64,000 nt of DNA from DASUPK01 sp963695675. GTDB taxonomy: Bacteria > Actinomycetota > Thermoleophilia > Solirubrobacterales > 70-9. Position numbers and translations under genes: made by a program. The stretch spans positions 682,001-746,000 of the forward strand of contig CAVOGY010000005.1 of the NCBI GenBank assembly GCA_963695675.1, read 5' to 3'. The first letter of the stretch is position 1; each line of letters begins with the position of its first letter. Of the stretch, positions 1 to 8,973 are shown piece by piece. The notes under the pieces were generated by a model, which saw only the letters and a list, made by a program, of their open reading frames with translations, was not told the DNA's origin and did no database searches.

Positions 1-35
1 CGGAAGCGGCGCGGGACCATAATGAGGTCCCCCAG

Positions 36-305
36 ATGCCCGATCCCGAGAGAGACGAGATCCTCGAGCCGAGGCTGCCGCCCGCCGAGCGCGAGCGACT
101 GCTCGAGACGGCGAGGCTGCTCGAGCAGGCGCGGCCGCGGCCGCGGCCGGCGTTCAGGGGCGCGCTCGCCAGGCGGCTGCGCGCCCGTCCGCCAGCCCCC
201 AGCGGCTGCGATTGCTGATCGGCGCCTACGCCGGCTCGGGCCTTGCCCTGCTCGCGGTGGTGGCGGTCGGGCTGGCGCGGCGTCGGGCCCCTGGCTCCCG
301 GCTAA
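36..305 (+). CDS. small membrane protein next to ECF sigma factor (frameshifted)
   Basis: It starts at ATG 36 with a GAGG at 24-27. The first about 55 residues are charged and Arg/Glu-rich, with a PAFRGALARRLRAR-like stretch. A frame change near 195-200 then gives a single hydrophobic segment (about 212-280: LLIGAYAGSGLALLAVVAVG). A second change near 280 reaches TAA 303-305. The likely role is a partner or anti-sigma-like regulator of the convergent ECF sigma gene. That is inferred only from position and from the layout of a soluble head plus one membrane helix. No zinc-finger anti-sigma motif is visible. Its stop overlaps that of the sigma gene through the shared tetramer CTAA. Confidence 0.45.
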
Positions 306-870
306 CCTCCCGCTTCCTCGAGCTGCGCGCGGACCTTCCGCAGCGAGCGGGAGAGAATCTGTTGGACGTTGGCGAGGCTCAGCCCGGTGAGCTCGGCGAT
401 CTCGGGACCGGTGAGCTCGCCGCCGAAGCGGAGCGCGATCAGCTCGCGCTCGCGCTGGCCGAGCTGTTCGAGGGCGTAGGCGAGATCCGGCGCAGAGGCC
501 GAGGTCCGGATCCTCGGTGATCAGCTCGCGCCGCGAGAGATGGTCCTCGATCGGCTCCTGCCCGGTGGAGCGGTCCCGCCGGTAGTGGTCGATCAGCAGG
601 TTGTTGGCGATCGACATCAGCCAGGTGCGGGCGCTGGCGCGATCGGGATCGAAGCGGCCCCAGGCGCGCAGGGCGCGCTCGAAGGTGAGCTGGGTCAGGT
701 CCTCGGCATCGGCGCGCGGAGCCGACCCGGTAGCCGAAGAAGCCGTAGACGCCCCAGACGTGCTCCTCGTAGAGCTCGGCGATCTCCTCCCGTGCGGCGC
801 GCCGCGATCGCCCGCCGCGAGCGGCGGCGCGCGCCGGCCGCCTCTCTGCCTGCTCGTCCACGCTGCTCAC
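302..870 (-). CDS. ECF-type RNA polymerase sigma factor (frameshifted)
   Basis: GTG start at 870 (VSSVDEQ...). Region 2 begins with EEIAELYEEHVWGVYGFFGYRV. After a frame change near 725 it continues as DAEDLTQLTFERALRAW, ARTWLMSIANNLLIDHYRR. After a second change near 490 region 4 follows: LEQLGQRERELIALRFGGEL, then TGPEIAELTGLSLANVQQIL, with stop TAG at 302-304. This is the full sigma-70 region 2 plus region 4 layout of an extracytoplasmic-function sigma of about 185 residues. It would direct RNA polymerase to a stress or envelope regulon. Both breaks leave motifs intact on each side, so sequencing indels are likelier than decay. The neighbouring small membrane protein is the candidate regulator. 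Confidence 0.8.
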
Positions 871-1072
871 CGCCGCGAGGGATCGCTGTCTCGAGTGCCC
901 GCCCGCACCCGGTTCTCGCCCGGCCCCGTCACAGGCGGTCGATACTAACCGGATCGCCGGGGTTGAAGTTGCCAGCTGGCATGTCTTGCTGTTCGGCAGA
1001 ACGCGCAGCGTGCGCCCGGTCGGATCGCCCCGTACCGCGCTCCAACCCTGTCTCGACTCGGGACTCGAGTCT

Positions 1073-2384
1073 CTACGCCTCGCGCACCCTCGAGCCTAGC
1101 CCGCGCCTTCCGTCCGAACTTCGAAGGGTCCTGCTGTGACGCATCGCCTGATCGAGGTTGCGGACGGGTACGAGCTGGCTGCTCGCTGGTCGCAAGAACA
1201 GCAGGATCGACAGCAGCCAGACATTGTGATTAACGCCGCCGAGCGATAGCGGACTTTCGAACATCGCATCTACCGACTAGCACCGCCTCCAGCGCGAGGG
1301 GCAACAGGTAGCCGTCCCGCGCAAAGCGAAGATTCGCCGCCGTCCAGTACCAAACCAGGAGAAGCAGCAAACCAACTCCGATAAGGCCGGTCGTGTAGAG
1401 GCTCTGAAAGAACTGGTTGTGGGCCTGGCCCCACCAAGCCGGAACCTGCCTATCGGAGATGAGCGATGACCAAACCGCCGGCCCGTGCCCGAGGATCGGT
1501 GACTCGTCCCACCTGTCACCCACGAACTGCCAAATCTCCGTTCGCCCCGAGAACGAGTCGGAGAATGGCCCGGTTCGTCACAACGGCAACCGTGAGTATC
1601 AGTACACGTGCGCCAGCGCAAGCAGAGTCCCGCCGAGAATGAGCGCGCCCGGTGAGAACGGGCGAGGCCGGTGTCGCTGGCCGAGCACCAGGACGATAGA
1701 CGGCTGCGGCACAACCCAACCACGCCGGCCTTGGAGTCCGAAGCGAGCAAGGCCAGAGCCGCAGACGGAAACGCCTGAACACACTGAGCCATCCCTCGCC
1801 GGCGCCACCACACGCACCACCCCGATTGCCGCGAGCAGGCCCAGCGCATTCGGATGCTCGAAGACTCCCGCCAGCCGTTGGTCCGCAAGGATGTGCGCGA
1901 CCCGGACGGGTCCGGCGAAGGCGTTCGATGGGTTGACGAGTGCGAGTAGAAGGCTTGCCCCGCATACCGCGAGGCTCACCCACATCAACAGGCTCAGGGC
2001 GTCGCGGTACGACGGTCGATACCGCCAAGCCACGATGAAGACCACCGGGACAATGAAGAAAGACAGCCGCCCCATCGGCAACCCCGCATTGAGGTTGGAC
2101 ACCGCACCCGTGACCCAATAGAGCAGGATTATGCAGAGAATCCGCACACCGCCGCCCCGCGCGACTTTCGGCGCCAATAGAACCGTGATGAACACCCCCA
2201 GCAGGTAGACAGCGATTAGGACTCGGTTCAGTTCCCCCTCCGACTGCCCGAGAGTTTCCCGCCCGCCCCCCCAGATCGCTACGCCCGTAGGCACAAACGC
2301 CGCGACGGCCAAGAGGGTCGCCGGGAGCAGAAAGAGCCAATCCCGCGTGCCATGTGAACCGCACTCCGTGACCTTCACGCTCAC
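1073..2384 (-). CDS. O-antigen ligase/polymerase-like membrane protein (Wzy/WaaL family, frameshifted)
   Basis: GTG start at 2384 preceded by GAGGGA. Successive hydrophobic helices are visible in the first half (WLFLLPATLLAVAAFVPTGV, LNRVLIAVYLLGVFITVLLA, RLSFFIVPVVFIVAWRY, LLMWVSLAVCGASLLLALV). A conserved extracellular loop follows, with EHPNALGLLAAIGVV and later GHGPAVWSSL...WWGQAHNQFFQSLYTTGLIG. The pairing of H-N-x-F-L/F-Q-x-x-x-x-x-G is the hallmark of the Wzy_C (PF04932) ligase/polymerase family. Frame changes are needed near 1890, 1520 and 1265; the last part ends with NHNVWLLSILLFL and stop 1073-1075. The likely job is to polymerise or ligate lipid-linked repeat units outside the membrane, with the Wzx and WbaP homologues at 12-22 kb. 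Confidence 0.75.
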
Positions 2385-2493
2385 ATTAGTCCCTCGGTCA
2401 GGCAGAGGCGATCTACCGCCCAACCGCCGACCTCGACGATCACCTTGCCGCCCTGCCGACTGCATTATCACCAGGACAGGACCGGGTGGCCCC

Positions 2494-3132
2494 TTACTGC
2501 TCGACCCGACCGTGGATCAAGCTCCGAGGGACCGGCCCCCAGGAACGGCTGTCGTCGCTCTTCGCACGGTTGTCGCCCATCATGTAGTACTGGCCGGGCG
2601 GGATGGTGAACGGCTCGGCCCACTGATCGCTGCACAACGATTCTTCCCCGGGGGCAGGGCCTGATGAAGTCCTCCTGGGCGACAGTCCCGTTGACCACCG
2701 GATGCCCGTTCCGGATTCTGAGCGTGTCGTGCGGGCCAGCGACTATCCGCTCGATGAATACACAGGGCAGTCGCCGCAGTGGCCATTCTCGGCTTGAACG
2801 GGCGGATTGAAAGAGGACGATGTCCCCGACCTGTGGATCGTCGCCAAAGCTATATGCGTCCAGATTGACGTCGACCCTTTCCCCAGGCGTCAACGTCGGC
2901 TCCATCGATGCAACCGGAGAGGGGGTGGTTGTGTACGATCTTGTGCGGCGTGCCCCAGCAGGTCCACCGCCTTCACGCCAAACACGGCTACTACAGCCCC
3001 GATCAACACCATGATCGGCAGCATGATCGCCATTCCCTTCGCCGCCTGCCGAAATGACTCCGGTTCCTCGAGAAGCAGCGCATAAATCGCCTGGCCGCCG
3101 CGTCCACCTGAGTTGGGACGCTCCAACGCCAT
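2494..3132 (-). CDS. signal peptidase I-like protein (LepB family, frameshifted)
   Basis: An N-terminal membrane helix (GMAIMLPIMVLIGAVVAVFG) is followed, after a frame change near 2930, by the catalytic box A: SPVASMEPTLTPGERV, with nucleophile Ser in S-M-E-P-T. Box B is GDIVLF. A Cys-containing loop (NPPVQAENGHCGDCP, in another frame) comes next, then FIERIVAGPHDTLRIRNG. The C-terminal box E in a further frame is YYMMGDNRAKSDDSRSWGPV, with stop TAA at 2494-2496. The family cleaves signal peptides at the outer face of the membrane. The residue aligned with the general-base Lys (usual F-I-K-R) is Glu here. The gene is divergent from the RiPP operon, and its partners are probably envelope proteins of this locus. 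Confidence 0.78.
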
Positions 3133-3214
3133 TCACCTTCCCGCTCATTTGAGCGGAGCCTATGTCATCTTCATCTCAGCAGGAACGGATCTGCCACGGG
3201 CTCGGAGACCGACG

Positions 3215-4317
3215 ATGATGGCTAAGGTTCCGGATGTGCCTCCCACCGTCCCAGCGAATCCAGCTATCGCTGGCGTCGCCTGGACTTTGCTCCTCGACGC
3301 GGCGGCAGCCGAGTGCATATCGACCCTGCGGGCCGAGAAGATCCGAGCGATCCTCCTCAAGGGTCCCGTGACGGCCAACTGGCTGTACCCGGACGCTCCT
3401 CGAACCTACACCGATGTCGATCTCCTCGTTGCGCCGGACGAGTTTCCGCGGGCCGTGCGGACGCTCGAGGGCATCGGCTATCGGAACTTCACAGAAGCCG
3501 AGGTCGAGGACGGCGGTCGCTTCTCGGAGTGGGCGGACACGGTCGAAGGGGTACACGCCATCCCGCTCACCCTGGAGGGATCATCTGTCGCCGGCAGCAC
3601 CCGGTTTCCCCCCGGTCTCGAGGTCGACCTGCATTGGAGCTTCCATGGAATTGGTGCCCCCGACAAGGATTTTTGGACGGTCGTGGCGGGGGACGCTGAG
3701 CGGATGCGCGTATCCGGAACAGAGATTGATGTCCCGAGCGAGCCGGCACGGGCGCTGCTCCTGGCCCTTCACGCGGGGACGTTCCGGGCCTCCTGCAGGC
3801 AACCGCTGACGGACCTGGACCGGGCGCTCGAGCTCCTGCCCGAGGAAACCTGGAGAGCTGCACGCCGCCTCGCGGTGCGTCTCGATGCGGTGCCTCGCTT
3901 CGCCGCTGGCTTGGGGATGCGACCGCTCGGGCTTGAGCTGATCGACCGGCTTCACCTGAAGGGCACGGTCGACGTGCGTTCAGCGCTCCACGCTCCCGGT
4001 GCTCCGCCGCCGGTCGCCCACGGCATTGTGCGACTGACGACAACACATGGCGTCGGGCCGAGAATGCGCGTCCTTGCACAGGCACTGATCCCGCCGGCAG
4101 CCTCGATGCGGTTGGGATCGGCGACTTGCACGACGCGGAAAGCTCGGATTGGCGCTCGCCTACATGTATCGGCCCGTCTGGCTTCTCGCCAAGCTCCCGG
4201 CAGCGCTGCGCGCATACGCACGAGCCCGACGGATGGTTCAGGCTGATGATCACCTGCGCGATCCCGGTGACCGCCGGGAGCCGGGCTCTAGACCCGCAAA
4301 GGGACCTCGCGAGGTGA
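3215..4317 (+). CDS. nucleotidyltransferase-fold protein of the RiPP operon (NTP_transf_5 type, frameshifted)
   Basis: First gene of the operon. ATG 3215 follows GGAG at about 3203. Key motifs are IRAILLKGPVTANWLYPD followed by RTYTDVDLLV, where D-x-D is the metal-binding pair of the nucleotidyltransferase fold (PF14907). A later EVDLHWSFHG supplies another acidic element. The family is common in lasso-peptide and related RiPP clusters; its exact reaction is not settled, though nucleotidyl transfer to the peptide or to a cofactor is plausible. Near 4110 the frame changes and the C-terminus continues as LALAYMYRPVWLLAKLPAAL. The true stop is probably TGA 4315-4317, overlapping the GTG of the B2 gene; TGA 4244-4246 is the alternative. 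Confidence 0.7.
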
Positions 4318-4815
4318 GCCGCTTCCATCCCAACAACCTGCGCGCTGCCTGGTGGGCGGTCAGAACGGCACGTCGCACGCGCCGCTTGCTGACCGCCAGG
4401 GGCCTTGACGCGGCGCTTGCTCCCCCGCCCCCGCCTCCGCTTCCGGCAGCGGCCGAGCGAGGCGTGCAAGGCGGACTTCGGCGATGGGGGGAAAGCTGTT
4501 TGGTCAATGCGATCGTGCTGCAGGCCTGGGAGGCCGCACACGGTCGACGGCGGGACCTCGTGATCGGAACAACCGGACCCGAGGGCTTCCGCGCCCACGC
4601 TTGGCTCGAGGGAGACCCCGATGTGAAGCGTCGATGGGGCCGATTTCGACAGGTCGTTGCTTGACTCCAGCCGGGGCGAGGGGCGGTCAAGGGACCCAGA
4701 GCAGCCGCACGCGAAAGGAGAGGCTGGCGGCAAGGGCACCTCGACGACTTTCAACGAGCTCTTGCGTCGCCCTGCGCCCGACTACCGGCGCGCTCGATCT
4801 GTCCCAGCGCCTTGA
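4314..4815 (+). CDS. lasso peptide B2-type leader peptidase (transglutaminase-like, frameshifted)
   Basis: GTG 4314 overlaps the previous stop. Residues 1-30 (FHPNNLRAAWWAVRTARRTR) resemble the N-terminal basic helix of B2 proteins. The catalytic core shows GESCLVNAIVLQAW with the nucleophile Cys and GFRAHAWLEGDPD with the catalytic His, as in PF13471. The expected role is to remove the leader peptide before cyclisation, guided by the PqqD-like protein encoded at about 7870. As read, the frame stops at 4664. A one-base change near 4620-4630 gives SVDGADFDRSLLDSS...FNELLRRPAPDY, ending at TGA 4813-4815. This overlaps the TTG start of the next gene, so the longer product is preferred. Confidence 0.78.
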
Positions 4816-5870
4816 GCCCCGCCCGACCCGACCTCTACCGAATTCACGGTCTCCTCGTCGAGTCGGAGATCCCCCTGCAGGCCCGGGGGGTCGAGACGGA
4901 CCGCGACCGCAGCGAGGCGGAGTCCGGGAGCGCAACCACTCCGGTTCCCGACCATCGCATAGTGGCTGGTCACGCCCGGGATTGCCCATACTCGCCGCCC
5001 CCCGGCCGAATACTCGCTGAATTCCGTGAGGACGGCTATGCGTTCTGGGCGACCGACGCTCCGCGCGACCCCTGCCGCCGGATCCTGCGCTACGCAGGCA
5101 TCTGCGACGTGCTCCTCGATCGTCGCCAGCGCACGATCACAGTCCACCCCGCTCCTGGAGCCGATCCGGGGCTGATTACGATCTTCATCGAGGGAAGCGT
5201 GCTTGCGCAACGCGCTGGCTGCCGACGGGTTGCTCGCCCTGCACGCGAGCGCAGTTGAGGTCGGAGGGCGGGCGCTTGCCATCGTCGGACCGCCTGGGAC
5301 CGGCAAGTCGACCCTCGCCGCCCTTCTGTGCGTATGGGGCTGCCCGGCTGGTGGCCGATGACGTGCTCCGCGTGGACCCAACCACCTCCGGGCCGATCTG
5401 CTTCCCGGGCAGTTCGCAGCCTCCGTCTGAGGCCCGCGGCCGCGAGCCTTGGAAGCGCGATCCGGGAACCGGAGATCGAGGAGACCGTCGACGGGCGGAC
5501 CAAGGTGACCCCCGCCGATCCAACCGATGGACCGCTGAAGCTCGTAGCGGTCCTCGTCCCGGAGCCGTCCCGCGAGGCAAAGCGCCTCCAGGTGCGGCGG
5601 CTCGGCGCGATGGAGGGGCTCCAAGAGCTGCTTCGCCATCCGCGGCTTGCGGCTTGGCAAGCGCCCGAGCCGATTGCGCAGCTGTTTGAGCTGACCGCCG
5701 AGGTCGCGGGGGGGCTCTCGGTGTACCGCGCGAGGGTGCCCTGGGGGCCGCCCTTCCCGCCGCGACTGGCTGAAGAGCTCTTGGTGGGGCTCGGCCTCCT
5801 GGGTGAATCCCGGCGCGCGGGAACGAAGCTCGGCGCCGCCCCGACGAGCGACCGGCGAGGAGCCCAGTGA
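4812..5870 (+). CDS. HPr kinase/phosphorylase-like ATPase of the RiPP operon (frameshifted)
   Basis: The start is TTG 4812 inside the previous stop (TTGA). The N-terminal about 130 residues include LYRIHGLLVESEIPL and the segment RIVAGHARDCPYSPPPG. After a frame change near 5200 comes ALHASAVEVGGRALAIVGPP with the Walker A GPPGTGKST, then GARLVADDVLRVDP. A third frame (from about 5400) carries the rest to TGA 5868-5870. This is the HPrK C-terminal kinase layout. In some lasso clusters (for example paeninodin) such kinases phosphorylate the C-terminal residue of the precursor; here that role is inferred from context. The ending overlaps the GTG of the cyclase gene. Confidence 0.68.
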
Positions 5871-7633
5871 CGCTCCGCCCGATGGCGAATCTCTTTGCGG
5901 TGGCGGATCACGACCCCGGATTCGTCGATCGGATGGAGGAGCGCCTGACTGCGAGCGGCGAGTTCGACTTCGTCTGGCGACCCGCGCCGGGCTGGGTCGC
6001 CGCGCGGGTCGCGCTTCCCGAGTCGGAACCAGACGCTGACGTCGTCCGGTCCCGGGGCGTTGTCTTCCTGGAGGGACGCGACCGCCTCGACCGCGGTCGC
6101 AACTTCGACTGGCTTGACCGCATAGCCGAGCTTGCCGACCGATCACCGCACCATCTCGCCGAGCTTCCGGGCGACTTCGGGTTCGTCCGGTTCCGGCCCG
6201 ATGGGACGGCGCTGGCTGTCCGCTCCTGCGGAGGGCTCGTTCCCATCTACCTGTATCGCTCGGACGCCGGGGGGATCGCCCTGGGGACCTTGCTCAACTA
6301 CTTCCCGCGGTTCATTCATACCCGTTTCAACCCGGACCCCCTGATCAACGCGAGCTGGGATGCGACCCTGACGTTCATCGACGGGCGCACGTTCCTGGAA
6401 CGGGTCTCGATCTTGCCCCGCGCGAGTCACACCGACCTCCTTCCCGGTCGAGTCCCGCGAACGGGCCTCTACTGGGATCCCCGTCCCGATGCCGGCGACG
6501 AGCCCCAGCCCGACCCGGATCATCCGCGCGAGCTTCGCAGGATCCTGATCGAGACGCTCTCGCGCGACCTCGATCCCGCGGGGCGAAACCTGCTCCTGCT
6601 GAGCGGCGGGGTCGACTCGTGCTCTGTGGGAGCCCTTGCCGCGGGTACGGTCGGCCGTGGCCTTTCTTCCTGGTCGCTGATCCCCCCAACGGAGCCCGAG
6701 CGGTCTCACGAGCTTTCCTACATCGATCCCATCGTTTCTCGCTTTCGGATCGCGCCCGCCCACAAGCGCGAGATGAGAGAGGAGGTCCACCGTCGCTGGA
6801 TTGCGGCGGCGCCAGGGCTGCCGTTCCAGATCCTTCACCCGGCGCTGTGCGACCTGCCTGACCTTTGCGCGGAGCAGGAGGTGCGCGTGATGGTGTGCGG
6901 CATGTTCGCCGACGAGGTTTGCGGGCATCGGCAGCGGTGGACCGACTGGGTCCGCTATACCTCATTCTGGTCGCTCCTGTCGGGTACGCCGCTTCCCTTC
7001 GGGCGCCGGGACTACCTTCGATGGGCGCGGCGAAAGGCTGGCGACGCGATCGGTCGCGAGCGCATTTCCTTCCGGGCTGCGGAAGAGCTCCCTGGTTGGA
7101 CGCGCCCCGAGGCAAAGGCGGACTATCGGGACTGGCTGAGCCGTTATCGGGCCGGCCGAAGACGCGATCGCCGGCCGCTCAAGGGTCTGGCCGGCCGGTT
7201 GATCTCAGACGGGTGGGTGGCGATGAACTGGGAGGGGACCAGCCCCCTCGGGGTGCGGCGCTCGCTGCCCTTCTTCAACCGGGAGATGCTGGAGCTCGCC
7301 TTCCAATGCCATCCTCACGAGCTCCTCGGGCCCGGGCCCAAGCGGCTCCTGCGCGACGCTTTGGGCGACGACGTGCCCGCGAGGAATCTGCTGCGGTCGG
7401 ATGCAGGGGCTTGGAGCTCACACCTCGACACGGCCCTTTGGAGCATGAACGGCGACGCGCTGTCACCGGCCGCCGAGGCGGTCGTGCGATCGGACTGGTC
7501 GCGACTGCCTCCCGGCCTGTCCTTCTATGAGGGCGTGCTGCTTGCCTACGCGACCCGGGTTGCCGAGTACCTGGATCACCAAGCCCGCCGCGCTCGGCCA
7601 TCTGATCTTGCGATAGTCTCCGATCCGCGATAG
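5867..7633 (+). CDS. asparagine synthetase-like protein, lasso cyclase type
   Basis: Intact, 588 residues, GTG start overlapping the previous stop (GTGA). The N-terminal region resembles the glutaminase-fold half of AsnB but lacks the amidotransferase Cys: it starts VTLRPMANLFAVADHD and has no MCG. GDFGFVRFRPDGTALAVRS is the typical beta-sandwich strand pair. The synthetase half has the pyrophosphate loop LLLLSGGVDSCSVGALAA and a conserved LPFFNREMLELAF. Loss of the Cys with retention of the SGGVDS loop is what lasso cyclases show: ATP activates an Asp/Glu side chain for attack by the core N-terminus. The B2, PqqD-like and precursor genes flank it. Confidence 0.85.
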   Translation: MTLRPMANLFAVADHDPGFVDRMEERLTASGEFDFVWRPAPGWVAARVALPESEPDADVVRSRGVVFLEGRDRLDRGRNFDWLDRIAELADRSPHHLAELPGDFGFVRFRPDGTALAVRSCGGLVPIYLYRSDAGGIALGTLLNYFPRFIHTRFNPDPLINASWDATLTFIDGRTFLERVSILPRASHTDLLPGRVPRTGLYWDPRPDAGDEPQPDPDHPRELRRILIETLSRDLDPAGRNLLLLSGGVDSCSVGALAAGTVGRGLSSWSLIPPTEPERSHELSYIDPIVSRFRIAPAHKREMREEVHRRWIAAAPGLPFQILHPALCDLPDLCAEQEVRVMVCGMFADEVCGHRQRWTDWVRYTSFWSLLSGTPLPFGRRDYLRWARRKAGDAIGRERISFRAAEELPGWTRPEAKADYRDWLSRYRAGRRRDRRPLKGLAGRLISDGWVAMNWEGTSPLGVRRSLPFFNREMLELAFQCHPHELLGPGPKRLLRDALGDDVPARNLLRSDAGAWSSHLDTALWSMNGDALSPAAEAVVRSDWSRLPPGLSFYEGVLLAYATRVAEYLDHQARRARPSDLAIVSDPR

Positions 7634-7684
7634 CCTCTCGGCGCAACACAACCACGAGGAGGGAAAGCATGGACCATCTCGACT

Positions 7685-7888
7685 ATGAAGCGGCCGCAGA
7701 TCGTCGATCTGGGTTCGTTCACGGAGCTCACCCAAGCCGGCACAGGGAAGGCGCAAGACCATTCGATGGGAGCAGGGACGAAGGCAGCAGTAGAGCTCGC
7801 ATCGGCAGCAGGGAGAGCTCAGAGAGATGGCAATGCTCCTTTAGTGGGGGGACGATATGAGTTGCTCGATTGCCTGAGACCCGCTTGA
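7685..7888 (+). CDS. lasso-type RiPP precursor peptide (candidate)
   Basis: The leader begins MKRPQIVDLGSFTELTQ and matches the lasso-leader pattern P-x-x-x-x-L-G-x-F-x-x-L-T (Pro4, Leu9-Gly10, Phe12, Leu15-Thr16). If Thr16 is the usual penultimate leader residue, the core starts at Ala18 (AGTGKAQD) with Asp25 at core position 8, which would allow an Ala1-Asp8 macrolactam. The following HSMGAGTK resembles the DASFPAGTP-type core of a known lasso-leader family. A strong GAGGAGGG (7656-7663) actually points to ATG 7669 in another frame (MDHLDYE...). That frame ends at TGA 7858-7860, overlapping an ATG at 7857. The real gene may therefore run 7669-7860 with compensating indels, and the C-terminal part of the core is uncertain. 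Confidence 0.7.
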   Translation: MKRPQIVDLGSFTELTQAGTGKAQDHSMGAGTKAAVELASAAGRAQRDGNAPLVGGRYELLDCLRPA

Positions 7889-8154
7889 GGTTGCGGGAGG
7901 CCGACGTCGACTGGCGCGAGGTCGAGGGAGAGCTAGTAGTCCTCGACCTCCGTGAGTCTCGCTACCTCGCGATCAACCGCACGGGTCAGGTCCTGTGGAC
8001 GGCTCTCGCCACGGGGGCGACGAAAGATGTTCTGATCGAGCGTTTGATCGAAGCCTTCGGCATCGACCGGGCGCGGGCCGTCGCCGACGTCGAGGCCTTC
8101 ACGAGCGAGTTGGAGTCCCGCGGGCTACTCGTGCACGAGCGGGCCGAGGCGTGA
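7870..8154 (+). CDS. PqqD-like RiPP recognition protein (lasso B1 type)
   Basis: About 94 residues of the PqqD winged-helix fold: TRLRLREADVDWREVEGELV followed by VLDLRESRYLAINRTGQVLW, then a helical half with LIEAFGIDRARAVADVEAF. This protein binds the leader peptide and presents it to the B2 peptidase and cyclase. The open frame as read begins at TTG 7870. A better start is ATG 7857, preceded by GGGGGG and overlapping the precursor stop, if one base is missing near 7870. It directly follows the precursor gene and precedes the exporter. Confidence 0.8.
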   Translation: MPETRLRLREADVDWREVEGELVVLDLRESRYLAINRTGQVLWTALATGATKDVLIERLIEAFGIDRARAVADVEAFTSELESRGLLVHERAEA

Positions 8155-8211
8155 GCGTCCTCAACCGCCACTCGTCTTGATTGGGGCCGGAACTGGCTAG
8201 GGTTCCAGGCC

Positions 8212-8973
8212 GTGCACGGAATTAGAGTTCGTGAGATCCGCAAGCGGTTCCGCTCGGTCCAAGCGCTCGATGGCGTAAGTCTCGACGTCGAGCCTGGCGA
8301 CGTGGTGGCCCTGCTTGGCCCGAACGGTGCGGGAAAGAGCACCCTGATCAGGACCCTCGGCACGACGGTCCTCCCGGACGCCGGGACCGCCACCGTCGCA
8401 GGCTACGACGTAGTCCGCGACGCCGTGGGCGCGCGGCGCTCCACGGGCCTCGTCATCGGGGATGAGCGGTCCCACTATTGGCGACTGAGCGGACGGCGGA
8501 ACCTTGCCTTCTTCGCAGCATTGGCTGGCATGTCCCGTCGCGAGGCGGCTGCCCGGACCGCGCGGCTCATGGACGAGGTCGGGCTAGCTGATGCCGCCGA
8601 CCGACCCGTCCTCGGGTACTCCTCGGGGATGCGGGCCCGCCTCTCTCTGGCGCGCGCGCTTCTGGCGGATCCGCCGGTCCTCCTTCTTGACGAGCCGACG
8701 CGAAGCCTGGATCCGCTTGCGGCATCCCGATTCAGGGAGATCGCGGCGCGCCTCGCCGACAGGAGGAGAGCCGCCGTCCTGTTTGCCACCCATGACCTCC
8801 ACGAAGCGGCGGCGGTCGCCGCTCGCATCCTCGTGCTCTCGGCGGGCAGGATCGTGCTCGACGCGGACACGGAGGGAATGGACGCCATCACGCTCGAGGC
8901 CGCCTTCTTCGACGCGGTCCGGTCGAGCGGTGAAGACCAGATCGGCCCGGAGCAGGCGGTGGCCAAGGCTTGA
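8212..8973 (+). CDS. ABC transporter ATP-binding protein (RiPP exporter)
   Basis: Intact, 253 residues, GTG start. Walker A is LLGPNGAGKST, the signature is YSSGMRARLSLARALL, Walker B is VLLLDEPTRSLDP, and a switch His lies in LFATHDLHEAAAV. It belongs to the ABC-2 linked ATPase class (CcmA/DRA type). The next gene, encoding the permease, starts inside its stop codon (TTGA at 8970), so the two are translationally coupled. Position directly after the PqqD-like gene suggests export of, or self-protection against, the mature peptide. No peptidase domain is present. Confidence 0.85.
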   Translation: MHGIRVREIRKRFRSVQALDGVSLDVEPGDVVALLGPNGAGKSTLIRTLGTTVLPDAGTATVAGYDVVRDAVGARRSTGLVIGDERSHYWRLSGRRNLAFFAALAGMSRREAAARTARLMDEVGLADAADRPVLGYSSGMRARLSLARALLADPPVLLLDEPTRSLDPLAASRFREIAARLADRRRAAVLFATHDLHEAAAVAARILVLSAGRIVLDADTEGMDAITLEAAFFDAVRSSGEDQIGPEQAVAKA

